Of a DNA stretch of 64,000 nucleotides, positions 35,216 through 44,868 are shown in pieces (position 1 is the stretch's first letter; each line of letters begins with the position of its first letter). A program made the translations under genes and the position numbers. Below the pieces are notes generated by a model. It made no database searches. It was not told the DNA's origin and saw only the letters and a program-made list of their open reading frames with translations. This DNA is from Propionimicrobium sp963511305 (GTDB lineage: Bacteria; Actinomycetota; Actinomycetes; Propionibacteriales; Propionibacteriaceae): positions 5,761-69,760 of the forward strand of contig CAUPIJ010000007.1 of NCBI GenBank assembly GCA_963511305.1. Reading direction: 5' to 3'.

Positions 35216-36154
35216 GTGCTAAGCGCGTTAAGTGGATTCGTGACCATCTGGGCGGTGGTCGCCGTCGGAGGGGTGCTAAGCCATCTTGGCGTCCTCGACA
35301 AGGACGCTCAGGTCGTGCTGGCCAAAACCTCTTTCAGAGCCGGCCTGCCGTGCCTGCTTTTCGCCTCGATGTATCACGCTGACCTGGCGCGGATCTTCTC
35401 CATCAACGTCCTGGCCTCTGCTCTAGCAATTGTGCTTACCGCCGTTATCTACATCGTGGTCTCGCGCTTCATCTGGCGGGGCAGCCCAGGGCGGACGATC
35501 ATCGGCACCTTCTGCTCCAGCTACGTGAACGCGAACAACATGGGTGTGCCGATCACGCTGGCCGTGCTCGGTGATTCTAGCTGGGTTGCCCCGGTGCTTC
35601 TCGTTCAGGTGCTGTTGCTTCAGCCCGTCGGCCTGGCACTGCTGGATGCCCAACTCGCCAAGCGAAGCGGCGAACATGTCTCTGCGCTGACCTATGTCTC
35701 TCTGCCGTTCAAGAACCCGATGACGATAGGGGTGCTGGCGGGCATATTGAGCAACATCTTCGCTTTAGATCTGCCCGCGACGCTGATGAATACGGTGAAG
35801 ATAATCGGCGACTTCTCTGTGCCCGCAATGCTTATCGCGTTCGGCATTTCGCTTCGTCTTGGGCCGGTGCCGGGCACTCGCGACAGTGCCGAGACGTGGT
35901 TCGTGGCGACACTGAAGACGGTTGTTATGCCGCTGATTGCCGCGATCCTTTCGATCTTCTTTTTTCGACTGGATGCCGAGACCGCGCTGGCGGTGACGGT
36001 GATGGCCGGTCTACCGTGCGCCCAGAACGTCTTCGTGTTTGCGATGCGAGGTCAAGAGTCTGTCACGATGGCCCGTGACGTCATTTTCATCACGTCGTTG
36101 GCCGCGATCCCGATGGTGACGTTTTTCGCTGCGGCGTTGCATGCGATTTACTAA
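35216..36154 (+). CDS. AEC family transporter (auxin efflux carrier type)
   Basis: A 313-residue membrane protein from GTG 35216 (VLSALSGFVTIWAVVAVGG). The frame extends upstream but crosses the transporter terminator and is not protein-like there. About ten hydrophobic segments in two repeats are visible, with the family-typical VNANNMGVPITLAVLGDSSW in the middle. AEC proteins export or exchange small organic acids such as malate. The substrate is not deducible here. Confidence 0.88.
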   Translation: MLSALSGFVTIWAVVAVGGVLSHLGVLDKDAQVVLAKTSFRAGLPCLLFASMYHADLARIFSINVLASALAIVLTAVIYIVVSRFIWRGSPGRTIIGTFCSSYVNANNMGVPITLAVLGDSSWVAPVLLVQVLLLQPVGLALLDAQLAKRSGEHVSALTYVSLPFKNPMTIGVLAGILSNIFALDLPATLMNTVKIIGDFSVPAMLIAFGISLRLGPVPGTRDSAETWFVATLKTVVMPLIAAILSIFFFRLDAETALAVTVMAGLPCAQNVFVFAMRGQESVTMARDVIFITSLAAIPMVTFFAAALHAIY

Positions 36155-36224
36155 CTTTGGCAATTTATGCAATTCTTTAGCCGCATCACTTTTACTAAAT
36201 CGTGATCAGCAATATTTTTAAAAC

Positions 36225-38672
36225 ATGTCACGTGTTCCAGCATTCACAAAAAAAGAGTTGTTCGCCGTCGACGCCTGGTGGCGAGCAAACATGTACTTGA
36301 CAGTGGGGCAGATCTACCTGCAAGAAAACCCACTTTTGCGGCGCGAACTGAGCGCTGATGACATCAAGCCGAGACTATTGGGTCACTGGGGAACCAGCGC
36401 CGGTCTCGGCTTTATTTATTCCCACCTGAATCGTCTAATCAAGCGCACCGGCCAAGAGACGATCTACATCGCGGGCCCCGGCCACGGTGGCCCTGCTCTG
36501 GTCGCCGCGTCGTATCTGGAGGGTACCTACACGGATTGTTTCCCGAAGGTCACCCAGGACTTGTCGGGCATGCGTCGCCTGTTCCGCCAGTTCAGCGCTC
36601 CGGGCGGCATCCCGTCGCACTGCTCGGTGACCACCCCGGGCTCGATCCACGAGGGCGGAGAGCTCGGTTACGCGCTCTCGCACGCCTTCGGTGCTGCCTT
36701 TGACAACCCGGACCTGCTGGTCGCCGCTGTTGTCGGCGACGGCGAGGCAGAGACTGGCCCGCTGGAAGGCAGCTGGAAGTCGATCAGCTTCCTGAATCCC
36801 GTCCACGACGGAGCTGTGCTTCCTATCCTGCACCTCAACGGCGCTAAGATCGCCAGTCCGACTGTGCTGGCGCGCAAAGACCCGGAGGAGGTCACCAGCC
36901 TGTTCGAGGGCCACGGCTACGACGTGGTGTGGGTAGAGGGCGATGACCTGCCATGGATGCACGAGCGTTTCGCGGCCGCGCTTGCCTACTGCTATGACCG
37001 CATCAAGCTGATCCAGGAGACTGCGCGCACCACTGGCATCGAAGAGCGTCCCGCCTGGCCGATGATCATCCTTCGTACTCCGAAGGGTTGGACTGGGCCA
37101 CACACCGTCGACGGCAAGACTATTGAGGGCACCTGGCGTGCCCACCAGGTGCCGCTTTCGGGCATGAAGAACGACCCGGATCATCTGAAGATGCTGGAAG
37201 ATTGGATGCGCTCGTACGATATTGATGAGCTCTTTAACGAGGACGGCAGTCCGACCGAGCTGGTTGCGTCGAACAACCCCTCCGGTGACCTGCGCATGTC
37301 GGCTAATCCGCACGCCAACGGCGGTCTCCTGACCAATGACCTGAAGATGCCCGACTTCAAGCAGTACGCCGTCGAGGTGACGCCCGAGACGCGTGCCGGC
37401 GAGCGCATCGAGTCCACGCGCAAGCTGGGCGAGCTGATGCGAGACATTTACCGCGACAACCCGGATAACTTCCGGCTGTTTTGCCCTGACGAGACCAACT
37501 CGAACAGGCTCGGCGCGGTTTTTGAGGTCTCCGATCGCAGCTTCATGGAATCCACCAACGTGATCGACGAGAAGCTGAGCCCGACCGGGCGCGTCATGGA
37601 GGTGCTCTCCGAACACAATTGTCATGGTTGGATGGACGGCTATAACCTGACCGGGCGCCACGGCATGTTCGTTAGCTACGAGGCGTTCGGCATGGTTTCG
37701 GCGTCCATGACGATGCAGGCCGCGAAGTGGTTGCAGGAGGCCAACGAGCTGAACTGGCGCGCGAAGGTGCCGAGCACCAACATTTTGCTGAGCTCCACCT
37801 GTTGGCGCAACGACCACAACGGCTTCAGCCACCAGGCGCCCGAGCTGCTGCAGGTTGTGCTCAACATGCGTGGCGAGGTGGGTCGGATCTACCTGCCGGC
37901 GGACGCCAACTGTCTGCTGGCGGTCAGCGATCATATCTTCCGCACGAAGAACCTGGTCAACCTAGTCATCCAGGACAAGCAGCCACAGCCGCAGTGGCTG
38001 AGCATGGACGAGGCGATCGAGCACTGCAACCGCGGTTACGGCATCTGGGATTGGGCCGGCACCGAAGGCCTGGGAGATGAGGAACCGGATATCGTCGTTG
38101 CCTGCGCCGGTGACGTCGTGACGATGGAGGCGGTCGCGGCCGCGGAGATCGTCAAGACAGTCTGCCCGCAGATCAAGATTCGTTTCGTGAACGTGGTTAA
38201 CCTGACCAGCCTGTACCGCCCGAAGGATCACCCGAGCGGCATGAGCACGCAACACTTCAAGGACATGTTCACCGACGATGTCGACGTGATCTTCGCGTTC
38301 CACGGCTACCCGGGGGCGATCCACCAGCTCGTTCACGGACGCCCGGACGCCGACCGTTTCCGCGCGCGTGGCTTCCAGGAGCAGGGCACGACGACGACAC
38401 CGTTCGACATGGTGGTTCGCAACGAGATCGACCGCTACCACCTGGTTATGGACATCCTCAACAACGCCAAGAAGGTGCCCGAGAACGCGATCAAGCTGTA
38501 TCGCTGGTGTGAGGCTCAGCTGGCCCGCCACCAGGAGTACATCGTGGAGCACTTGGAGGATATGCCGGAGGTTCGTGACTGGAAGCTGGGCTCGTTCGTG
38601 GCCCCAGACCTCGATCACGACCCGAATAAGTCGCAGGCCCACGTAGCCCGCCCGCCGCTGCCGGAACGCTAG
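36225..38672 (+). CDS. xfp: Xylulose-5-phosphate/fructose-6-phosphate phosphoketolase
   Basis: An 815-residue thiamine-diphosphate enzyme cleaving sugar phosphates to acetyl phosphate (bifid-shunt type). Signatures are HWGTSAGLGFIYSHLNR, GPGHGGPALVAASYLEG, the diphosphate motif VVGDGEAETGPLEGSWKS, and HNGFSHQAPELL. The full length is intact. No ribosome binding site is seen. TATTTT (36213-36218) with TTTACT 16 bases upstream places transcription start at the ATG, so the mRNA may be leaderless. With pyruvate dehydrogenase elsewhere in the window it gives two routes to C2 units. Confidence 0.96.
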   Translation: MSRVPAFTKKELFAVDAWWRANMYLTVGQIYLQENPLLRRELSADDIKPRLLGHWGTSAGLGFIYSHLNRLIKRTGQETIYIAGPGHGGPALVAASYLEGTYTDCFPKVTQDLSGMRRLFRQFSAPGGIPSHCSVTTPGSIHEGGELGYALSHAFGAAFDNPDLLVAAVVGDGEAETGPLEGSWKSISFLNPVHDGAVLPILHLNGAKIASPTVLARKDPEEVTSLFEGHGYDVVWVEGDDLPWMHERFAAALAYCYDRIKLIQETARTTGIEERPAWPMIILRTPKGWTGPHTVDGKTIEGTWRAHQVPLSGMKNDPDHLKMLEDWMRSYDIDELFNEDGSPTELVASNNPSGDLRMSANPHANGGLLTNDLKMPDFKQYAVEVTPETRAGERIESTRKLGELMRDIYRDNPDNFRLFCPDETNSNRLGAVFEVSDRSFMESTNVIDEKLSPTGRVMEVLSEHNCHGWMDGYNLTGRHGMFVSYEAFGMVSASMTMQAAKWLQEANELNWRAKVPSTNILLSSTCWRNDHNGFSHQAPELLQVVLNMRGEVGRIYLPADANCLLAVSDHIFRTKNLVNLVIQDKQPQPQWLSMDEAIEHCNRGYGIWDWAGTEGLGDEEPDIVVACAGDVVTMEAVAAAEIVKTVCPQIKIRFVNVVNLTSLYRPKDHPSGMSTQHFKDMFTDDVDVIFAFHGYPGAIHQLVHGRPDADRFRARGFQEQGTTTTPFDMVVRNEIDRYHLVMDILNNAKKVPENAIKLYRWCEAQLARHQEYIVEHLEDMPEVRDWKLGSFVAPDLDHDPNKSQAHVARPPLPER

Positions 38673-38679
38673 AAAGAAA

Positions 38680-38717
38680 CGTGAGAAGTGGGGCCCCGAG
38701 GGGCTCCACTTTTCACG
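38680..38717 (+). terminator. Terminator-like hairpin after xfp
   Basis: CGTGA (38680-38684) and TCACG (38713-38717) form the base of a long stem continuing as AGAAGTGG/CCACTTTT and GGGCCCC/GGGGCT. The stem is very stable, with no long T run afterwards. Confidence 0.7.
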
Positions 38718-38734
38718 TCTAGCCAAAAAATTTT

Positions 38735-38848
38735 GCCAAACTCAACGCTCAAATCCCGGAACTTGGTTTCCAAAATGATGAATAAGGTTCTGACTGGGGC
38801 ATTCGCGAAATCTCAAGAGTGTTGAGAATTTATTCAGGTGAGTTTGGC
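38735..38848. repeat. Inverted-repeat-flanked 114-bp intergenic element
   Basis: GCCAAACTCA (38735-38744) and TGAGTTTGGC (38839-38848) are perfect complements. Inside them CTCAACGCTC (38741-38750) pairs with GAGTGTTGAG (38817-38826), with one G-U. The element lies between two convergent genes, beyond the xfp hairpin. It could be a short non-autonomous mobile remnant or a structured RNA; neither is shown. Confidence 0.45.
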
Positions 38849-38860
38849 AGAAAAATCAAG

Positions 38861-39762
38861 TTACTGAATTTTTGCGCCCTCAGTGTCGATCCCTGGGGTT
38901 AGCATCCGCCAGCCGTCCGCGCTCGCAGCTCTCGCGGCCTCTTCGTCGACCTCGCCGAGCACCAGGACGGTTGGGCCGGCGCCTGAGATCACGGCTGGGT
39001 GGCCGTTTGCCCGAAGCATGTCGATCAGCTCGCTGCTCTTGGCCAGCACGCCGCGGCGATAGGGCTGGTGCAGTCGATCCTCGGTGCCGGCCATCAGCAG
39101 ATCGCGGCGGCCGTTCAGCGCCAGCATCAACACGGCTGCCCGACAGGTGTTGAAGACCGCGTCCTCGCGGGGCACCGAGCTGGGCAACACCGCGCGGGCC
39201 TCCTCGGTGGCAAGCCGCATGCCCGTTGGCGGCGCGAAGAGCGTCACCGGCTGACTCTCATCCAGCGGCATCGGGGCCGACTGCGGCTTGCCCCTGTCGT
39301 CCATCCAGGCGACGGTGGCCCCGCCGAAAACGGCAGGTGCGACGTTGTCCGGGTGCCCTTCAAAGCGGTGGCTATCGAGAAGATCGCCTGATCGTCCAGG
39401 CAGTCCTCGTCCTCAGCGAAACCGCGTGCCAGCATAAGTCCGGCGACGATGGCCGCCGCCGACGAACCGAGCCCGCCGCCCTGCGGGATGCGATTGGTGC
39501 AGTGTAGTTCGAAGCCGCTCTGGTGCAGGCCGGCGGCTTCCAGCCCGACGCGAAGCGTGCGCACGATGAGGTTGCCGTCGTCGCTGGGCACGCCGGCACC
39601 CGCGCCCTCGTCCTTCGCGTAAACCCGGGTGTGGCCGGAAATCGGCCTGGCGCTGACCTCGTCGTAGTAGCGGAAAGCCATGCCGAACGAGTCGAAGCCC
39701 GGACCCATGTTCGCGGTGGTCGCCGGCACGCGTACCGTGACCGTGGTGTCTTTGACCTGCAT
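38861..39762 (-). pseudogene. thrB: Homoserine kinase, split by a one-base frameshift
   Basis: A GHMP kinase that phosphorylates homoserine on the way to threonine. The first part, from ATG 39762, reads MQVKDTTVTVRVPATTANMG with the ATP loop PQGGGLGSSAAAI. At 39342-39345 (plus-strand GCCC) the frame breaks exactly in the conserved KGHPDN motif: as written it becomes KGTRTTSHLP. The -1 frame continues correctly with GHPDNVAPAVFGGATVAWMDD and runs to the normal C-terminus (SGAGPTVLVLGE). One extra G (GGGG instead of GGG) would restore about 300 residues. It is either a sequencing indel or a fresh inactivation. Good ribosome binding site AAGGTGAG. It lies far from other threonine genes. Confidence 0.85.
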
Positions 39763-39873
39763 GAGACTCACCTTACAGGCCGTGCGGGCGATCAAGCATG
39801 CCAGGGGTGGAGTGCTGGTTTAGACATTTCCTGTTGGCTAAGGGCTTTGGCGGGGGTTTAGGCTAGGTGGCAT

Positions 39874-42800
39874 ATGTCTGATGCCCGCACAGAGTTCCCG
39901 CCCGATCTGCCGATTTCGTCGCACGCCGACGAGATCGTGCGACTGATCGAGGAAAACCCGGTTGTTGTCGTCGCTGGCGAGACCGGCTCGGGCAAGACCA
40001 CCCAGCTGCCGAAGATGTGCCTGCTGGCAGGCCGAAAGCAGATCGGCCACACCCAGCCGAGGCGAATTGCCGCCAGGAGCGTGGCCGAGCGTATCGCGGA
40101 GGAGACCGGCACTCGCCTTGGGGAGCTGGTTGGTTATCAGGTTAGGTTTACCCGTCAAGCGAGCGAGGAAACCCAGATTAAGTTGATGACCGATGGCATT
40201 CTGCTCAACGAGATCACCCGCGATCGTGACCTGCGCAGATACGACACGATCATCATCGACGAGGCGCACGAGCGCAGCCTGAACATCGACTTCCTGCTCG
40301 GCTACCTGAAACAGCTGCTCACCCGCCGCAAGAACCTGAAGGTGATCATCACCTCGGCGACCATCGACACGGCCAGGTTCGCCGAACACTTCGACGACGC
40401 GCCCGTGGTCGAGGTTTCGGGGCGCGGCTACCCGGTGGAGATCCGCTACCGCCCTCTGGTTAGGGAGGACGCCGAGCTCGAGCAGTCTGAGGGCATCGTC
40501 GAGGCCGTCCGCGAGCTGATCGGGGTGGGGCCCGGGGACATCCTGGTTTTCTGTTCGGGCGAGCGCGAGATTAAGGACGCTGCCGAGGCCATCGACGACG
40601 CGATCAGGGCCAAGCGCTTCGCGCCCTTGGAGGTGCTGCCGCTGCACTCCAGGCTCTCGGCGGCCGAGCAGCACAAGATATTTCAGCGCCACCGCGGCCG
40701 CAGGGTCGTGCTGTCCACAAATATCGCAGAGACCTCGCTGACAGTGCCCGGCATCAAGTACGTGGTGGACGCCGGCACCGCCAGGATCTCGCGTTACTCG
40801 TCGCGAACCAAGGTGCAGCGGCTGCCGATCGAGCCGATCAGCCAGGCCTCGGCAAACCAGCGGTCGGGCCGCTGCGGCCGTGTCGCGCCGGGTGTGGCCA
40901 TCAGGCTATATAGCGAGGAGGATTTTAAATCTCGCGACGAGTTCACCGAGCCGGAAATCCTGCGCACCAACCTCGCCTCGGTGATCCTGCAGATGGCCAA
41001 GGCCAGGCTCGGCGACATCGAGAACTTTCCGTTCGTGGAGGCCCCGGACTCCTCCCAGATCAGCGACGGCATCAGGTTGCTCGACGAGCTCGGCGCATTG
41101 GCGAAGAATCGTCCAGGTACTTCGGATAATAGAAAGCAGACCCCGCTCACCCGCATCGGTCACGCCCTAGCCGAGCTACCGATCGACCCTAAGCTCGGCC
41201 GCATGCTTATCGAGGCCAACCGGCGCGACTGCCTGCGTGAGACCCTGATCGTGGTCTCGTTCCTGGGCATCCAGGACGTCCGTGAGCGTCCCGCCGAGCA
41301 GCGCGATCTGGCCGATCAGCTGCATGCCAGGTTCTTTTCCGACGCCGCCCTCGAACAGTCGCTGGACGAAAAACCGAAGTCAACAACGGAAAGCCACGAA
41401 CTGCGGGCAGCGAACTCGCAGCCGCTGCGCTTCACCGTACACACCTCCAAAACCGAGCGCGCCCGGGCGATGAACGCCAAGAAGGCCGTCAAAAAGGGGG
41501 TTAGCGTCCAAAGCGACGGCGGCGGCGACATCGTCGCTGTCCTGCGGCTCTGGGGATATCTGAAAGACAAGCGCCGGGAGCTCTCCGGAAACCAGTTCAA
41601 GAAGCTGTGCCGAGCAGAGTTCCTGAACTACATTCGCATTCGCGAGTGGCAGGATCTGCATACCCAGCTGCGCCAGATCTGCAAATCGCTGAAGATGCGC
41701 AGGAACGACAAGCCGGCGCACTGGGACAAGGTGATCGTCAGCGCGCTGGCCGGCCTGCTCTCCAACATCGGCTCGCAGTTGCCCAGGGCGCCTAAACCGC
41801 AGGGCAGGCGCGCTCGGCGTCCGCTGGCGGAGTTCCAGGGCGCCAGGGGAGCGCGCTTTTCGATTCAGCCCGGTTCCGCACTGGCAAAGAATCCGCCGCA
41901 GCTGGTGGTCGCGGTCGAGCTCGTCGAAACCTCCAGGCTATGGGCCCGAACCGTCGCCGAGATCGAGCCCGAGTGGGTGGAGCAGATCGGCGGGCATCTG
42001 CTGAAGCGCAACTACGGTGAGCCGCACTTCGCGGCCAGTCGGGGCAACGTCGTCGCCAGCGAGAAGGCCACCCTGCTTGGCGTGCCGATCTATTCTGACC
42101 GGCTGGTCAACTATGGCCGCATCGACCCGGTCGAGGCCAGAAAAATCTTCATCCAGACGGGCATGGTTGAGGGCGAGTGGCGCCCCGACGATCGGCACGC
42201 CAACCACGATTTTCTGCGGCACAATCGGGTGGTGCTGGAAGAGGCCGACGAGGTTGTCGAGAAGACCAGGGGTCAGGGCATCGTCATCGACGACCGGCAG
42301 ATCTTCGACTTCTACGATTCCAGGCTGCCAAGCGAGGTCAATTCGCAGGCCACTTTTGATAAGTGGTGGCGGAACTATCCGGACAAGAGCTTCCTGGAAT
42401 TCGATATCGAGCTGTTCGCCGACGTCGAGGACATTCAGGCCGCCCGTGAACAGTTCCCTGATCACTGGCAATTCGGCCAGTTGAGCCTGCCGGTCAGCTA
42501 TCAGTTCGCCCCTGGCGCCGGGCGCGACGGCGTTAGCGTCTCCATTCCGCTTGCCCAGTTGAACCAGCTGAGCCCGGAGCCTTTCTCCTGGCAGGTGCCG
42601 GGGCTGCGGCTGGAGCTGGCCACCGAGCTGATCAGGCACCTGCCGAAGCAGACCCGCACTCAGCTGGTGCCCGCGCCCGACACCGCACGCGAGGCTCTGG
42701 CCTGGCTTGAAGAAAACGGTTCTAACCAGGGAAAACGCTTCTGTGATGAGCTGGGCAGGGCCATATACGAGTTAAAGCGGGTGGCCATCGACCCGTCCGA

Positions 42801-43788
42801 GTGGACCCCCGACGAGGTGCCCAGCCACCTCCAGGTCGGATTCGAGGTCAGGCAGCAAGGCAAAGCGAGGTTCAGTGAGGATCTTGACGAGCTCAGCCGC
42901 GACCTGGCTCAGCAGGTGGCAAAGACGATCACCAGGGCGGCGCCGAAATCGCAGAAGGCCAGACAGTGGGTCTTTGGGGACATTGCCCAAACCAAGCAGA
43001 TCAAGCGTGGCGGATTAACGGCACTCGGCTATCCGGCTCTGCGCGACTTCGAGGACGCCGTCGGCGAGGTGCTCGAGGAGAGCCCAGCAAGACAGCGAGC
43101 CACCCACGCCAGGGGAGTCCGTCGGCTGCTCAAGCTGACCAATCCCGACCCAACCAGGTGGGCGGTCTCTAGGATGCGAAACAATCAGAAGATTGCCATG
43201 AGCTCCAGCCCGTACACCTCCATTGCAGAGCTACTGGACGATGCCTGGCTTAAGGCGGCGGGGCAGTGTGCGCAGAATCACGGCGGCCTGCTGGTTTGGC
43301 GCGAGCAAGAATTTACCGAGCTGGCGCTCGCCGTCCGTCAGGAGCAAGCCGATCAGCTGGTTCGGGTGGTCGATGTCGCGGCGAAGGTCTGCGAGCTCGC
43401 CTCCCAAGTGCTCGTCGAGGCAGCAAACAGCGAGATCGGCGACGAGATCGTCCGTCAGCTAGAGGATCTCTACTTCCCAGGTTTCATCTCCTTCATCCGT
43501 GACCCCTGGTATCGGCAGCTGCCTAAATACCTGGAGGCGATGCTGGGCAGAATGCACGCTTACGCCTCTAACCCAGGCCGTGACGCGAGCAACGCCGATG
43601 TTATTTATCAGCTGCTCGATGAATACGACGCACTCTGCGAGCGCCTGCCCCAGGGCCCGATCCCGGACGAGGTGGACGATATCGCCTTCATGATCGAGGA
43701 GCTGCGGGTGCAGTTCTTTGCCCAGCAGTTGGGCACGGCGATGCCGGTTTCAGCGAAGCGGATTAGAAAAGCGATGGCAGAGATCTAG
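39874..43788 (+). CDS. hrpA: ATP-dependent RNA helicase HrpA
   Basis: A 1304-residue DEAH-box helicase of full family length. Motif I is GETGSGKTTQLPK, II DEAH (IIIDEAHERSLN), III SATID, and VI QRSGRCGRV. The helicase-associated, OB-fold and DUF3418 regions follow (for example DRLVNYGRIDPVEARKIFIQ). HrpA proteins act on mRNA and stalled ribosomes. No strong ribosome binding site is seen before ATG 39874. A 42-codon frame starts one base after its stop. Confidence 0.95.
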   Translation: MSDARTEFPPDLPISSHADEIVRLIEENPVVVVAGETGSGKTTQLPKMCLLAGRKQIGHTQPRRIAARSVAERIAEETGTRLGELVGYQVRFTRQASEETQIKLMTDGILLNEITRDRDLRRYDTIIIDEAHERSLNIDFLLGYLKQLLTRRKNLKVIITSATIDTARFAEHFDDAPVVEVSGRGYPVEIRYRPLVREDAELEQSEGIVEAVRELIGVGPGDILVFCSGEREIKDAAEAIDDAIRAKRFAPLEVLPLHSRLSAAEQHKIFQRHRGRRVVLSTNIAETSLTVPGIKYVVDAGTARISRYSSRTKVQRLPIEPISQASANQRSGRCGRVAPGVAIRLYSEEDFKSRDEFTEPEILRTNLASVILQMAKARLGDIENFPFVEAPDSSQISDGIRLLDELGALAKNRPGTSDNRKQTPLTRIGHALAELPIDPKLGRMLIEANRRDCLRETLIVVSFLGIQDVRERPAEQRDLADQLHARFFSDAALEQSLDEKPKSTTESHELRAANSQPLRFTVHTSKTERARAMNAKKAVKKGVSVQSDGGGDIVAVLRLWGYLKDKRRELSGNQFKKLCRAEFLNYIRIREWQDLHTQLRQICKSLKMRRNDKPAHWDKVIVSALAGLLSNIGSQLPRAPKPQGRRARRPLAEFQGARGARFSIQPGSALAKNPPQLVVAVELVETSRLWARTVAEIEPEWVEQIGGHLLKRNYGEPHFAASRGNVVASEKATLLGVPIYSDRLVNYGRIDPVEARKIFIQTGMVEGEWRPDDRHANHDFLRHNRVVLEEADEVVEKTRGQGIVIDDRQIFDFYDSRLPSEVNSQATFDKWWRNYPDKSFLEFDIELFADVEDIQAAREQFPDHWQFGQLSLPVSYQFAPGAGRDGVSVSIPLAQLNQLSPEPFSWQVPGLRLELATELIRHLPKQTRTQLVPAPDTAREALAWLEENGSNQGKRFCDELGRAIYELKRVAIDPSEWTPDEVPSHLQVGFEVRQQGKARFSEDLDELSRDLAQQVAKTITRAAPKSQKARQWVFGDIAQTKQIKRGGLTALGYPALRDFEDAVGEVLEESPARQRATHARGVRRLLKLTNPDPTRWAVSRMRNNQKIAMSSSPYTSIAELLDDAWLKAAGQCAQNHGGLLVWREQEFTELALAVRQEQADQLVRVVDVAAKVCELASQVLVEAANSEIGDEIVRQLEDLYFPGFISFIRDPWYRQLPKYLEAMLGRMHAYASNPGRDASNADVIYQLLDEYDALCERLPQGPIPDEVDDIAFMIEELRVQFFAQQLGTAMPVSAKRIRKAMAEI

Positions 43789-43789
43789 C

Positions 43790-43918
43790 ATGGCAGAAAA
43801 ATGTTTGTTATTTAGACGCTTAATTTTGATACAAGGCTTAGGACGCTTCAAGGCTCTTCTAGCAGAGGGGCTTCGTATCCAAGACTTTCCACTATTAGTG
43901 CTTAAGGAGAAAGCATGA
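43790..43918 (+). CDS. Possible 42-residue leader or peptide gene of the ABC-2 operon
   Basis: An open frame starting one base after the hrpA stop and ending with TGA overlapping the ATG of the ABC ATPase gene. It reads MAEKCLLFRRLILIQGLGRF and ends FPLLVLKEKA: leucine-rich, basic and low in G+C compared with hrpA. The overlap would couple its translation to the transporter. The AAGGAG used by the ATPase gene lies inside its last codons. It could equally be a chance open stretch over the operon promoter (TTGTTA-N17-GATACA is possible). No family recognised. Confidence 0.3.
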   Translation: MAEKCLLFRRLILIQGLGRFKALLAEGLRIQDFPLLVLKEKA

Positions 43919-44868
43919 CAACGGCCACGTCAGAACCACTTATACGGGTTTGTGGAGCGTCCAAACGCTATGGGCAGGTGACTGCCTTGGCTGGGGTTGA
44001 CCTTGAGGTTTTTCCTGGTGAGGTGGTTGGACTTCTTGGGGCTAATGGTGCTGGTAAGACAACGCTTATCGAATCGATAATGGGCGCGCGACGCCTTGAC
44101 GAAGGCAATATTTCGGTGTGCGGGTTTTCGCCGGTCGCGCAGCGGGAGGAATGTGCCAGGCGGATGAGTCTGCAGCCGCAGGGATCTTCCCTGTTTAAGC
44201 ATCTGTCGGTGACGGAGAGCCTGGAATTGTGGGCGTCGTTTTATCCGCGTCCGCGCCAGGTGGATGAGATTATTTCTCTGGTTGATCTGGAAACGAAGCG
44301 TAAGTCGCGGGTTAAGACTTTGTCGGGTGGCCAGCAGCAACGGTTGCGGTTGGCTTTGGCGCTTATTGGGGACACGGAGATAGTCGCATTTGACGAACCG
44401 ACGGTCGGGCTTGACCCTTTGGCGCGCGAACAGGTGTGGGATGTGATCAGGCAGCGCGCCGGTAGGGGCGCGGTGGTCATGGCCACTCAGATGATGGACG
44501 AAGCAGAAGCTTTGTGCGACAGAATCGTGATTATTGACGCTGGGCGAGTCGTGGCTGAAGGCGGCGTCAGCGATTTACTGGAGCGTTACGCAGGTCAGGG
44601 CAGCATCTCGTTCAAGACGACCAGCCGGGTTGATGCTGCCACTTTGAAAAATCTTCCAGGAGTGATCTGGGCCTCTACCAGGCGCGTGGGTGCATCGACG
44701 AGTGTCAGACTGGTGGTCTCAGACATGATGCGCGCCCGTGCTGGGATGCGCGCATCTAGCTCTATCAGCGCGCAGCGGATCAAGACTGCCGGCCCATCAC
44801 TTTCCGACGTGTTCTTGCGCTTGGTCGGTAAGGAACTCGATGAGCAGACACGTGAGGAGGATTCATGA
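43915..44868 (+). CDS. ABC-2 type transporter ATP-binding protein (drug/antibiotic export type)
   Basis: A 317-residue ATPase: Walker A GANGAGKTT, signature LSGGQQQRLRLALAL, Walker B VAFDEPTVGLDP, and a C-terminal extension of about 100 residues after the H-loop region (MATQMMDEAEALCDRI), as in DrrA-like export ATPases. AAGGAGAAAGC precedes the ATG. The stop overlaps the permease start (ATGA). Codon use is less biased than in hrpA. Confidence 0.93.
   Translation: MTTATSEPLIRVCGASKRYGQVTALAGVDLEVFPGEVVGLLGANGAGKTTLIESIMGARRLDEGNISVCGFSPVAQREECARRMSLQPQGSSLFKHLSVTESLELWASFYPRPRQVDEIISLVDLETKRKSRVKTLSGGQQQRLRLALALIGDTEIVAFDEPTVGLDPLAREQVWDVIRQRAGRGAVVMATQMMDEAEALCDRIVIIDAGRVVAEGGVSDLLERYAGQGSISFKTTSRVDAATLKNLPGVIWASTRRVGASTSVRLVVSDMMRARAGMRASSSISAQRIKTAGPSLSDVFLRLVGKELDEQTREEDS

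Noticed and set aside
36435..37934. A 499-codon open frame antisense to the phosphoketolase gene
   Set aside because: Same reason: codon bias of xfp keeps the reverse frame open. No motif or start signal supports it.
39330..39350. Programmed frameshift in thrB
   Set aside because: There is no X XXY YYZ heptamer in phase and no clear stimulating hairpin; a missing G is simpler.
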